Origin: HGM05232 sp044433325
GTDB lineage: Bacteria; Bacteroidota; Bacteroidia; Bacteroidales; Muribaculaceae
DNA length: 54,361 nucleotides
Direction: 5' to 3'
NCBI GenBank assembly: GCA_044433325.1
Contig: JAWXTT010000003.1
Coordinates: forward strand, 1 to 54,361
Made by a program: the position numbers and the translations under genes. The notes beneath the pieces are model-generated. The model was not told where the DNA came from. It searched no databases and saw only the letters and a program-made list of their open reading frames with translations. Of the stretch, positions 34,475 through 43,107 are shown one piece after another. Positions within the stretch are counted from its first letter, which is position 1. Each line of letters starts with the position of its first letter.

Positions 34475-35176
34475 CTACGAGGTATATTTCTGAATAATCT
34501 CTCTAGATTGCTCACTTATAGGGATATGCAACTTACCAAATAGGATAGTATTACGTTCAATAACACGCACTTGGTCTAGGTTTACTATAAATGAACGGTG
34601 CACCCTAATAAACTTATTTTGTGGTAATTTATCCCCAATACTGTTTAATGTTCCGTGTGTTGTAACAATCTCACCATTGGTTAAAGCTATATCAAGATAT
34701 TCACGTTTAGACTCGACATACATAATTTCGCTAAAATTAATACGTACCGAGCGATATTCTGAACGCACAAATATATACTCCTTTTCATACGTATCACCCA
34801 CTGTGGCATGTTGCGGTGCAGTAAAGTATCGTCTATCAGCTTTCTCAACAGCTTTTAAGAAGGACGCATATGACAATGGTTTCAATAGATAATCAGCAGC
34901 GTCTAAAGCAAATCCCTCAAGAGCATATTCACGATACGCCGTTATAAATATAACTTTACAATTAAATGGTAACGCCTCAACAAATTCTAGACCTGTAATC
35001 TTAGGCATATTAATATCCACAAATAGTAAATCAACACTATTGTCACGCAAAAAAGCGAGAGCATCAATAGCATTATCAAAACTACCCTTTAGCTCCAAAA
35101 TAGGTGTTTTAGCAACATATTGCTCTAGCTGTTGTAGTGCTAGTGGCTCATCATCAATAACTATACAGCTTATCAT
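34475..35176 (-). CDS. LytTR-family response regulator
   Basis: 233 aa. Receiver domain (1-~118) with acidic pocket Asp8-Asp9, phosphoacceptor Asp54 in LLFVDINMPKITGLEF and Lys in LLKPL. LytTR DNA-binding domain (~135-230) with IMYVESKREYLDI and FIRVHRSFIVNLDQV. Its start overlaps the stop of the sensor kinase gene by 4 bp, so the two form one signalling pair. Targets are not visible. Confidence 0.95.
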   Translation of the reverse strand: MISCIVIDDEPLALQQLEQYVAKTPILELKGSFDNAIDALAFLRDNSVDLLFVDINMPKITGLEFVEALPFNCKVIFITAYREYALEGFALDAADYLLKPLSYASFLKAVEKADRRYFTAPQHATVGDTYEKEYIFVRSEYRSVRINFSEIMYVESKREYLDIALTNGEIVTTHGTLNSIGDKLPQNKFIRVHRSFIVNLDQVRVIERNTILFGKLHIPISEQSREIIQKYTS

Positions 35177-36324
35177 TCGATTGGGATTTTAAGTGTTACA
35201 AAGAATTTATTTTCAGAGTTAATTATATCTAGTGTAAATTTATCTCCATAAAGTAAATTCAGACGTTTACGGCTATTGGTAATACCTAATCCATGTCTAT
35301 TATTTTTCACGATATCTGAATGGTTACTATTCTCAGTAATCATTTTTATCTCAGTATCGGTGTAACTAAAAGCAATCTTTATATATGACTCACTAGAGTA
35401 ATCTATCCCATACTTAAAACAATTCTCAATAAAATTAAGAAATAGTAATGGCGGAATTTTAATTTGCGGTATCTCACTATCATATCTGAAATCAATAGCC
35501 ACACGCTTAGGGTATCTTAGGCGCATAAGATTCACATAACTCTCAGTAAAATCAATCTCACGTTGTAATAGTACCCTATCCATATTTGAACTCTCATAAA
35601 GCAGATAACCCATTAATTCAGATAGCTCAATAATGGTATCTTGCGCTCGTCTAGGTTCAATCTCGATAAGTGCATGAATATTATTCAGAGTATTCATAAA
35701 AAAGTGAGGGCTAACTTGATTCTGCAAGTTAGATAACTGAGCCGTTACACGCTCGCGATTAGCCTCAGCCTCTCTCTGCTCTGAAATCAACCACTTAATA
35801 GCAATAGCTAATCCCAAGTCTAATAACAATACTATTATTAATAATATAAATGCACTGATGTTAGGTGGGAAAACTCTAACAGACTGTGGCATATCTGGTC
35901 TAGGAGGTAGTGTCCCATGATGTGGAGGGGCTGAATGTGGAGGGGCTGAATGTGGAGGTGCAATTCCGCCGCCACCACCATGTTGCATAGGCATAATCAT
36001 CTCAGGGCTTTCACCCTTAAACAAGGATAATATCCAGTTAACCCCATCAAAATAGAATATAAATACCCCTATAAGTGATAACAAAATACCTCCCGATATA
36101 ACATACCTAACATATCTTTTCTTAAAAAAAAACCTAGGCATAAGTATAAACCTATTAACCAGAAAAGCTAAAAGAATAATAGCAAGTTCAGTCCATAATA
36201 CCTGAACAGCTATCCAGTTATCATCAAATTCATCAACAAACAATAGCGGAGAGATAAACGTAACAATCCACAACAATAAAATTGCCGTACGTTCAATTGC
36301 TAATATCCTCTTATGCTTAATCAT
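35173..36324 (-). CDS. LytS/YehU-type sensor histidine kinase with Met/His-rich loop
   Basis: 383 aa. Four predicted membrane segments (~12-30, ~42-62, ~74-92, ~155-178). The kinase domain has phosphoacceptor His207 in QNQVSPHFFMNTLNNIH, the sequence of the PF06580 family, and a GHKL ATPase to the end (NFIENCFKYG, HGLGITNSRKRL). The loop between TM3 and TM4 (~101-157) is unusual: MIMPMQHGGGGG then APPHSAPPHSAPPHHG. This Met/His/Pro richness suggests metal contact (inference). It is coded partly by a 15-bp tandem repeat at 35926-35955. Confidence 0.93.
   Translation of the reverse strand: MIKHKRILAIERTAILLLWIVTFISPLLFVDEFDDNWIAVQVLWTELAIILLAFLVNRFILMPRFFFKKRYVRYVISGGILLSLIGVFIFYFDGVNWILSLFKGESPEMIMPMQHGGGGGIAPPHSAPPHSAPPHHGTLPPRPDMPQSVRVFPPNISAFILLIIVLLLDLGLAIAIKWLISEQREAEANRERVTAQLSNLQNQVSPHFFMNTLNNIHALIEIEPRRAQDTIIELSELMGYLLYESSNMDRVLLQREIDFTESYVNLMRLRYPKRVAIDFRYDSEIPQIKIPPLLFLNFIENCFKYGIDYSSESYIKIAFSYTDTEIKMITENSNHSDIVKNNRHGLGITNSRKRLNLLYGDKFTLDIINSENKFFVTLKIPIE
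35926..35955 (-). repeat. 15-bp tandem repeat in the kinase gene
   Basis: AGGGGCTGAATGTGG occurs twice in tandem, with partial units on both sides. It encodes APPHS units; copy changes would alter the number of His residues in the loop without shifting frame. Confidence 0.85.
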
Positions 36325-36358
36325 CTAGTTACAAATTTATCTATTTTATTTCAAATAT

Positions 36359-36366
36359 CAAATATA
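36359..36366 (-). promoter_or_regulatory. -7 box of the LytS/LytTR operon
   Basis: The minus strand reads TATATTTG, ending 35 bp before the kinase ATG. It touches the palindromic repeat at 36367. Confidence 0.55.
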
Positions 36367-36412
36367 GGGGGACTTCTAATAATTGGTTTTATTCAATTTT
36401 TAGAAGTCCCCA
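36367..36412. repeat. Palindromic intergenic repeat, copy 2
   Basis: GGGGACTTCTA (36368-36378) and TAGAAGTCCCC (36401-36411) flank AATAATTGGTTTTATTC. The element, including the loop, is nearly identical to 21049-21094. It lies 5 bp after the CotH stop on the minus strand and is placed as a terminator, but lacks a clean T run. Confidence 0.85.
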
Positions 36413-36416
36413 TAGA

Positions 36417-37844
36417 TTAGTTACCTAAGTAATTATTTACTACGGTATGTCTGCTTTGCACGTGAGTTTTTAGGGTTGATACCGCGCTCGTAAAGCTGTA
36501 ACTTGATGATAGGAATGTGCGACCACTCTCCTCAGCATCAGCATACTCTTTAAGAAGGTTATAGTAACTTTCATACAGAGCTGTCATATCATTAACAACA
36601 AACACATCATCAATAAACTCTTGCATATAATTATTATATGTTGTCTTATAACTATCCACAGCTATCAGATAACTAATCAATGGCCATGAGCTACTAGATG
36701 TAAGCGTTGGCGATAATGCACTATTCCCACTCTGTAACGACTCGTTATTATCCCATGGAATCCATGTTAACAATCCATCACTAGGGTTATTATATAGATA
36801 ATAATTATGTGCCATATTACCATAAGTATCCCAATTCTGAATAGTTGTATTGGCAGCCAACCATTTTAGGAAAATATCAACATTAAATATTTCTTCAAGT
36901 TGAGATTGCCACTCACTGCTATTAGATGTACGAATTGAATTGTGAAGAATATTATATAAAGCAAGTACATCACTATAATCAGCAGTTGATGTATTACTCT
37001 TTAAATTAAACTCACTAGTATCATATGTTCCAGATTTGAACGAACCTGCATCCTCCTCAGGTTTATAAATATTACCTGTGCTTTGGCTAAATTGGGTTTT
37101 GATAACTGTATCGTCAACCTCCTCAACAATAGTATAAACGCCAAAATATTCAGGTCCTGAGCCATAATCGATATACAAAGTACAGAAACTAGTATTAGCC
37201 GAAGCTAACCCAAATTCACGGAATAGGTCAGAAGCCACCTTCTCACGCATCAATGATGAATCATCATAGTTATTATTCAGATTCAATTGCTTAAATCCAT
37301 AGAAGCGTTGATTATTCAATTCAGGATAAACATCCTCATATTCATCAAAATCCAATTTGAGCGAAAGCTTCTGATTACCTGATGAATAAGCCGTACTTAA
37401 ACTAGAATTACCCTTGAAGCGCACCCCTACCTGATACCAATCAGTACCATTATATGTAACTGTACATGGTACCCAAATTGGGGTAAAGTCTAAATCCGTT
37501 ACTCCACCACCCATATTACCAAAACCGCCCATGCTACTGCTACTACTTAAATTTTTACTTAAATCAGACCACATTGACGACCAGTTAGCATAGCTAATAG
37601 TCAAGTCTAAACGTAAAACAGTATTCTGAGCAAATACTGTATCATAAGCCAACTCAGCAGCATTACTATGCGTTTCCATACTCCAATCAGGATATGTTGT
37701 CAAATCCACCTGTGACGGGTCATACTCCTCATCATCATTATCATAGTTGCTAAGCTCAATAAAGTCATGATTACGACACCCCGCAAAAAGTATTAGTACT
37801 AACAGTGTACTAAAAAGATATATTCTATTATACATACAATTCAT
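36417..37844 (-). CDS. CotH kinase family lipoprotein
   Basis: 475 aa. Signal peptide with lipobox LFAGC (Cys23), acidic stretch after it, then a CotH domain: VRFKGNSSL, KLSLKLDFDEY, FKQLNLNNNYDDSSLMREKV, FGVYTIVEEVDD and ILTWIPWDNNE-like LLTWIPWDNNESL. CotH proteins are atypical surface kinases; here it is placed outside the cytoplasm. Last gene of a four-gene operon with VTC, DUF4956 and DUF2490 genes; the CotH/VTC/DUF4956 association is seen in many bacteria, but its function is not settled. Confidence 0.88.
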   Translation of the reverse strand: MNCMYNRIYLFSTLLVLILFAGCRNHDFIELSNYDNDDEEYDPSQVDLTTYPDWSMETHSNAAELAYDTVFAQNTVLRLDLTISYANWSSMWSDLSKNLSSSSSMGGFGNMGGGVTDLDFTPIWVPCTVTYNGTDWYQVGVRFKGNSSLSTAYSSGNQKLSLKLDFDEYEDVYPELNNQRFYGFKQLNLNNNYDDSSLMREKVASDLFREFGLASANTSFCTLYIDYGSGPEYFGVYTIVEEVDDTVIKTQFSQSTGNIYKPEEDAGSFKSGTYDTSEFNLKSNTSTADYSDVLALYNILHNSIRTSNSSEWQSQLEEIFNVDIFLKWLAANTTIQNWDTYGNMAHNYYLYNNPSDGLLTWIPWDNNESLQSGNSALSPTLTSSSSWPLISYLIAVDSYKTTYNNYMQEFIDDVFVVNDMTALYESYYNLLKEYADAEESGRTFLSSSYSFTSAVSTLKTHVQSRHTVVNNYLGN

Positions 37845-37846
37845 TT

Positions 37847-38515
37847 TTAAAATCTATATTTATACCCTGCACTAAAGATATGGCTATTCTTATACTCTAG
37901 GATAAAGTAATCTAACTTATAATCTAGTGATAGCGATGCTTTCTTGCTAATTTTATACTCAAAACCTGCTGTGTAGCGCATCTTAGACAACATTAAATCA
38001 GTCATCTCCTGAAACGCCTCAATACCTACATAAGGGGTAATTTTACATTTACGTATATCGTAATTCACCTTAGCTTGATATCTCAAGAACGCCTTGTCAG
38101 TCACATCTGAATCCATATAGTTAGTGTATCGCAATCTGAACGATGGCGTAAATCTGCTAAAGCTCTCCTTAAAGGTCACATCAAAAGCGTATCTATTGTA
38201 ATAATCCCAATCAGCACTATAACTATTAACCCCCTCACGATCAGCAATTAATCGGTATGAAGCACCCCAATATACAAAGCCAAAACTCTTATATGACAAG
38301 TCACCATTAAGCACCAAATTATCAAAACCACCATTAAAGCGCAACTCAGGTGAGATATTCAACTTCAATCCCTTAGCCAATTTAAACTGAAATTCTAGGC
38401 TGGTGCGGTACTCATAATCATTCTCTACATCATATCTAGTACCATCAGCGTAACTGATGGCTACCGTTGTCAACAGCAGTAGTAGTGTTGCTAATATTAT
38501 ACGTTTTATATTCAT
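37847..38515 (-). CDS. DUF2490 outer-membrane beta-barrel protein
   Basis: 222 aa. Signal peptide (~1-23) and then alternating aromatic/polar strands (YEYRTSLEFQFKLAKGLKL, LRYTNYMDSDV, YKLDYFILEYKNSHIFSAGY) ending in Phe (GYKYRF), as outer-membrane proteins do. The pattern fits DUF2490. It overlaps the DUF4956 gene by 4 bp and precedes cotH by 2 bp, so it is tightly coupled to both. Confidence 0.82.
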   Translation of the reverse strand: MNIKRIILATLLLLLTTVAISYADGTRYDVENDYEYRTSLEFQFKLAKGLKLNISPELRFNGGFDNLVLNGDLSYKSFGFVYWGASYRLIADREGVNSYSADWDYYNRYAFDVTFKESFSRFTPSFRLRYTNYMDSDVTDKAFLRYQAKVNYDIRKCKITPYVGIEAFQEMTDLMLSKMRYTAGFEYKISKKASLSLDYKLDYFILEYKNSHIFSAGYKYRF

Positions 38516-39216
38516 AATTTATTCTCCTCATCGACATAATAACTGTTATCACTAGTATTAAAATAGATTGTAATATTAGCAGTATCTTTCAGATAATCAA
38601 TATTTTCAATCTCGAAATGTTTAATCTCAAAACCTGTGCGCACCTTTAAATCTGCCATTAATAGGTCATATTTATCATGATGTATATTTGAGATATTCTC
38701 ATAGACAATCTTCATTGAACCCTCCTGCTTAAAGCTCAAATAGCGTTCCAATAGCCAAAGCCCTGCAAAGATTGCTAGATTAGTAAATAACAACTCGGCA
38801 TAACTAACCTTCTTATTAGCTAAAGCATTCATCACCGAAATACCAATAATCACAAACAGATAAGTCATCTGCTTAAATGGGATAGCATCAGTACGATAGC
38901 GTATTATCCCAAATATTGCGAATAGCCCAAGAGCAAACCCCAGCTCCAACTTAACATTGTTAAGCAAGAAACATAGCAAGAATACCAATGTACCCATAGC
39001 AATATAGCTAAAGGTAAATGTTCTACGCGTGCTATGTTTAAGATAAACATTACGTACTATGATAAATAAGAAAAAGGTATTTACGAGAAATCTGAAAAGT
39101 AGTTCTGCTAAATCTTCAAAATCAATTAAACGAATATCTAAGAATTTAACACTCTCAATCACCTCCCATACCGATGGGTCTTTTGCCGCCTTTAATAATA
39201 ATGTGTTTAAAATCAT
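38512..39216 (-). CDS. DUF4956 membrane protein
   Basis: 234 aa. Four membrane segments between ~38 and ~155 and a cytoplasmic C-terminal domain (~165-234) of beta-alpha type. The motif ALGLFAIFGIIRYRTDAIPF-like GFALGLFAIFGIIRYRTD is the DUF4956 signature. It follows the VTC gene by 1 bp. It is commonly paired with VTC proteins and may handle polyphosphate or a related polymer at the membrane (inference). Confidence 0.88.
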   Translation of the reverse strand: MILNTLLLKAAKDPSVWEVIESVKFLDIRLIDFEDLAELLFRFLVNTFFLFIIVRNVYLKHSTRRTFTFSYIAMGTLVFLLCFLLNNVKLELGFALGLFAIFGIIRYRTDAIPFKQMTYLFVIIGISVMNALANKKVSYAELLFTNLAIFAGLWLLERYLSFKQEGSMKIVYENISNIHHDKYDLLMADLKVRTGFEIKHFEIENIDYLKDTANITIYFNTSDNSYYVDEENKL

Positions 39217-39217
39217 A

Positions 39218-39970
39218 CTATACCACTATTTTAGTTATTTTATTTATATCTCTATGTTTACGTTTAAAGTTATTTATTTTCAGTGTATCATCAGTGATAC
39301 TACGCCCTACACAATATTTACTAAACCCTGATGGCTTAATACGATGTTGATTAAGTGCATCAATAATATGCGATTTACTACGACCATTAGTCTTTACCTC
39401 CAGAACCACTAGTGAATCTAAGCCCACCTGCTGACCATTACTAATAAATCTCAACTCAGTATCTATGGTGCAACGTTCATTCATCTCCTTACTCACTAGC
39501 ATTAATCTATTAAATCTATTATCCAATACCTGCTTCAGCTCAATAGTTTTATATGGAGTGTTATTAGTGATAAATTCACTATCAGAAAGGGAGAAATCAC
39601 TCTGAGCATAATCTGAACTTTTGCGCACCTTAACAGTACGACCCTTGTTGTTTTTAAACTTAACCTCAAGGAAACTACTCTTAGTAGCTTGATAATTACG
39701 ACGGCGTATCTTGTATCTATTTAGCTTACCTCGATGATGGTTATTATACATTATCTCCTCCTGCGTATCGTAATAGGTAGTAGCGTATGGCAGGTTACGT
39801 TCACCGTCAACCTCTAGCAGATAGTAATCATCTATTACATCTGCTAAAAGTTCGGCTAGGGATGCTACGTTAAACCAATATTTACGGTCAGAACGATTCA
39901 TTAGTTTAACCGCATCCATCTCAGATAAAGAGATACCCTTGAATTTATATATTACCTTTTCTAAAAACAT
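39218..39970 (-). CDS. VTC domain protein (polyphosphate-polymerase-like)
   Basis: 250 aa. A single VTC domain of the triphosphate-tunnel fold. Alternating charged strands line a tunnel: NRSDRKYWF, TTYYDTQEEIMYNNHHRGKLNRYKIRRRNY-type YKIRRRNY, FLEVKFKNNKGRTVKVRK, VVLEVKTNG and GFSKYCVG. In yeast VTC4 this fold makes polyphosphate from ATP; here activity is inferred. First gene of the VTC-DUF4956-DUF2490-CotH operon. Confidence 0.88.
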   Translation of the reverse strand: MFLEKVIYKFKGISLSEMDAVKLMNRSDRKYWFNVASLAELLADVIDDYYLLEVDGERNLPYATTYYDTQEEIMYNNHHRGKLNRYKIRRRNYQATKSSFLEVKFKNNKGRTVKVRKSSDYAQSDFSLSDSEFITNNTPYKTIELKQVLDNRFNRLMLVSKEMNERCTIDTELRFISNGQQVGLDSLVVLEVKTNGRSKSHIIDALNQHRIKPSGFSKYCVGRSITDDTLKINNFKRKHRDINKITKIVV

Positions 39971-40217
39971 GATTCTGACCTTTTGTCTATCTATGTGTAT
40001 TTATTTCTTTTAATAAGTGCAATACAAATATAGACCTAAGTGAATCCCCACAAAAATAGTTTCTATCAAACCCCCCATTACTTCTACCAAAATAGGTGAT
40101 GTAAAATTTACGCTCGTTTAGTTGTTATTCTATCAATAATTTTAATAAATTTATTTAGACGATCATAACTATATGTAAATAAAAGTGAACTATATATGAC
40201 TAGCGTAAAGAAAAAAA
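39971..40217. other. AT-rich gap between divergent transcripts' ends and promoters
   Basis: Apart from the VTC-operon promoter at 40025-40054, no gene or clear fold was seen before the sdh terminator. Confidence 0.5.
40025..40054 (-). promoter_or_regulatory. Promoter of the VTC-CotH operon
   Basis: On the minus strand TTTG (40054-40051), 18 bp, TATATTTG (40032-40025). Leader of about 50 nt. Confidence 0.65.
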
Positions 40218-40254
40218 GATAGAGGGTGATATCTTAGCGATACCTCCCTCTATC
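40211..40254 (-). terminator. Terminator of the sdhCAB operon
   Basis: GATAGAGGG (40218-40226) and CCCTCTATC (40246-40254) are perfectly complementary. On the minus strand the stem is followed by CTTTTTTT. Confidence 0.85.
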
Positions 40255-40305
40255 ATTTATTATACGCAGAAACGTTAAGTAACGATTCTACACTCGTGCA
40301 AATTA

Positions 40306-41061
40306 TTACTCAGCTAGTTTAGCGCAGATAAATTCGCGGTTCATGCGTGCGATGTTGCTTAATGAGATGTTTTTAGGACATTCAGCAGCACAAGCTCCTG
40401 TGTTAGTACAGTTACCGAAACCTAGTTCATCCATCTTGCTTACCATTGCGCGAACACGTTTAGCTGCCTCAACTTTACCTTGAGGAAGTACTGCGAATTG
40501 GCTAACTTTAGCTGAAACGAATAGCATAGCTGAACCATTCTTACATGCTGCAACACATGCACCACAACCTACACAAGCTGCTGCATCCATTGCCTCTTCA
40601 GCATCATCACGTGGGATAGGTAATGCGTTAGCATCTTGCGCACCTCCACAGTTGATTGATGTATAACCACCTGCTTGTTGAATTTTATCAAAAGCGTTAC
40701 GGTCAACTATCAAGTCACAAATTACTGGGAATGCAGCAGAACGCCAAGGCTCAACAGTGATAGTTTCACCATCGCTAAAACGACGCATATATAATTGGCA
40801 AGTTGTTGCACCTGTTGCTGGTCCATGTGGGTGTCCATTTACATAAAGTGAACACATACCACAGATACCTTCACGACAGTCATGGTCGAAAGCTACTGGT
40901 ACTTTACCCTCGTTAACTAATTGCTCATTTAGCATATCAAGCATTTCTAAGAAAGATGTATCACCTGAGATATCTTTCATTTCATATGTTTCAAAAGCAC
41001 CTTGAGCTTTAGGGCTTTTTTGACGCCATATCTTCAGCTTAAAACTTATATTTTTTTCCAT
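40306..41061 (-). CDS. sdhB: Succinate dehydrogenase/fumarate reductase iron-sulfur subunit
   Basis: 251 aa. Carries electrons between SdhA and the membrane quinone site. Cluster ligands are all present: [2Fe-2S] in CREGICGMC (Cys62, 67, 70), [4Fe-4S] in CVGCGACVAAC and [3Fe-4S] in CTNTGACAAECP. In Bacteroidales this enzyme normally works as a quinol:fumarate reductase in anaerobic growth. Last gene of sdhCAB, 24 bp after sdhA. Confidence 0.95.
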   Translation of the reverse strand: MEKNISFKLKIWRQKSPKAQGAFETYEMKDISGDTSFLEMLDMLNEQLVNEGKVPVAFDHDCREGICGMCSLYVNGHPHGPATGATTCQLYMRRFSDGETITVEPWRSAAFPVICDLIVDRNAFDKIQQAGGYTSINCGGAQDANALPIPRDDAEEAMDAAACVGCGACVAACKNGSAMLFVSAKVSQFAVLPQGKVEAAKRVRAMVSKMDELGFGNCTNTGACAAECPKNISLSNIARMNREFICAKLAE

Positions 41062-41085
41062 TTTGTTTTTTCTTTTAATCGTTAA

Positions 41086-43050
41086 CTAAGCTTTGTAATT
41101 ACGAGTTTGAACCTTGATAGCTTCATATTCTAGTTTCTCTTTGATAAGAGTTGGTGCATCAGCATCATTACCAGGATAATCCCAACATGAAACGTAGAAG
41201 TAATCTTTGTCGTTACGTTTAGCTTCACCCTCTTCAGTTTGGTGTTCTTCACGGAAGTGACCACCACAACTCTCTTCACGGTTAAGTGCATCGTAAGCCA
41301 TTAACTCACCTAGAGTGATATAGTCATTCAAACGAATTGCTTTTTCAAGCTCTATATTCATAGTACCCTCTTTATCTCCAGGGATAAATAGGTTAGTGTC
41401 AAATTCTTTACGGATATCTTTAATCTTAGCGATAGCCTCTTTTAAACCTCCAGCTGTACGAGCCATACCGATATAATCCCACATCAAGCGACCGAATTTC
41501 TTATGGATTGAATCAACTGATTCTTTACCTTGAATAGCCATTAGCTTGTCGATACGAGCTTGTACCTCTTTCTCAGTTTGTGCAAACTCAGGAGCATCAG
41601 TTTTGAAACGTGGCACTGAGATTTGATCAGAAAGGTAGTTCTGGATTGTGTAAGGTAGGATAAAGTAACCATCAGCCAAACCTTGCATCAATGCAGATGC
41701 ACCTAGACGGTTAGCACCGTGGTCTGAGAAGTTACACTCACCAATAGCGAACAATCCCTTAACAGTAGTTTGTAATTCATAGTCAACCCAGATACCACCC
41801 ATTGTGTAGTGGATAGCAGGATAAATCATCATTGGGTTTTCGTATGGGCTAACGTCTGTAATCTCTTCGTACATATCGAATAGGTTACCATAACGTGCTT
41901 TTACTACATCTTCGCCTAAGCGTTCAATAGCATCACTAAAGTCTAGATATACAGCAAGACCTGTATTGTTTACACCGAAACCTTTATCGCAACGTTCCTT
42001 AGCCGCACGTGAAGCAACGTCACGTGGAACTAGGTTACCGAATGCAGGGTAACGACGCTCTAGGTAATAGTCACGATCCTCCTCTTTGATATCACGACCT
42101 TGGATTTTACCCTCTTGAAGTTTCTTAGCATCCTCTAATTTTTTTGGTACCCAGATACGACCATCATTACGTAATGATTCAGACATCAGAGTTAATTTAG
42201 ATTGCTTGTCACCATGAACAGGGATACATGTTGGGTGAATTTGTACGTAAGCAGGGTTAGCAAACATTGCACCTTTACGGTAACAAGCCATTGCAGCTGA
42301 ACCGTTACATGCCATTGCATTTGTTGATAGGAAGTAAACGTTACCGTAACCACCAGTAGCTATTACTACGGCGTGAGCCGCGAAACGTTCTAGTTTACCA
42401 TCAACTAGGTTACGTGCTATAATACCGCGTGCTTTGCCATCAATCATTACTACATCTTGCATTTCGTAACGGTTGTAGCTTTTCACTTTACCTAATTGGA
42501 TTTGACGGTTAAGTGATGAGTAAGCACCTAATAGAAGTTGTTGTCCAGTTTGACCACGTGCGTAGAATGTACGTGATACTTGAGCACCACCGAATGAACG
42601 GTTATCAAGTAAACCACCATATTCACGTGCAAAAGGTACACCTTGTGCAACACATTGGTCAATAATATCATTTGATACTTCAGCTAAACGGAATACGTTA
42701 GATTCACGAGCGCGGTAGTCACCACCTTTAACTGTATCATAGAATAGACGGTAAATTGAGTCACCATCGTTTTGGTAATTTTTAGCAGCATTGATACCAC
42801 CTTGTGCAGCAATTGAGTGCGCACGACGTGGTGAATCTTGGATACAAAAGTTTAATACATTGAATCCCATCTCACCCAATGATGCAGCAGCTGATGCACC
42901 TGCTAGACCAGTACCTACGACGATAATATCTAAACGACGTTTGTTAGCAGGATTAACTAGTTTTTGGTGAGCTTTATAATTTGTCCACTTTTCTGCTATT
43001 GGACCTTGTGGAATCTTAGCGTCCAATACTATATTTTTATTCTCTTTCAT
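41086..43050 (-). CDS. sdhA: Succinate dehydrogenase/fumarate reductase flavoprotein subunit
   Basis: 654 aa. Catalytic subunit interconverting fumarate and succinate. FAD-binding GTGLAGASAAASLGEMG near the N terminus, the covalent histidyl-FAD motif RRAHSIAAQGGINAAKNY, substrate region HPTCIP and GANRLGASALMQGLADG, and a C-terminal helical domain with EESCGGHFREEHQ. The length agrees with the Bacteroides type of enzyme. Confidence 0.96.
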   Translation of the reverse strand: MKENKNIVLDAKIPQGPIAEKWTNYKAHQKLVNPANKRRLDIIVVGTGLAGASAAASLGEMGFNVLNFCIQDSPRRAHSIAAQGGINAAKNYQNDGDSIYRLFYDTVKGGDYRARESNVFRLAEVSNDIIDQCVAQGVPFAREYGGLLDNRSFGGAQVSRTFYARGQTGQQLLLGAYSSLNRQIQLGKVKSYNRYEMQDVVMIDGKARGIIARNLVDGKLERFAAHAVVIATGGYGNVYFLSTNAMACNGSAAMACYRKGAMFANPAYVQIHPTCIPVHGDKQSKLTLMSESLRNDGRIWVPKKLEDAKKLQEGKIQGRDIKEEDRDYYLERRYPAFGNLVPRDVASRAAKERCDKGFGVNNTGLAVYLDFSDAIERLGEDVVKARYGNLFDMYEEITDVSPYENPMMIYPAIHYTMGGIWVDYELQTTVKGLFAIGECNFSDHGANRLGASALMQGLADGYFILPYTIQNYLSDQISVPRFKTDAPEFAQTEKEVQARIDKLMAIQGKESVDSIHKKFGRLMWDYIGMARTAGGLKEAIAKIKDIRKEFDTNLFIPGDKEGTMNIELEKAIRLNDYITLGELMAYDALNREESCGGHFREEHQTEEGEAKRNDKDYFYVSCWDYPGNDADAPTLIKEKLEYEAIKVQTRNYKA

Positions 43051-43107
43051 CTCAATATCTTTTGAGGTTCATTAATTATTTTCTGAAAAATCTCACGGAT
43101 GAATTGC

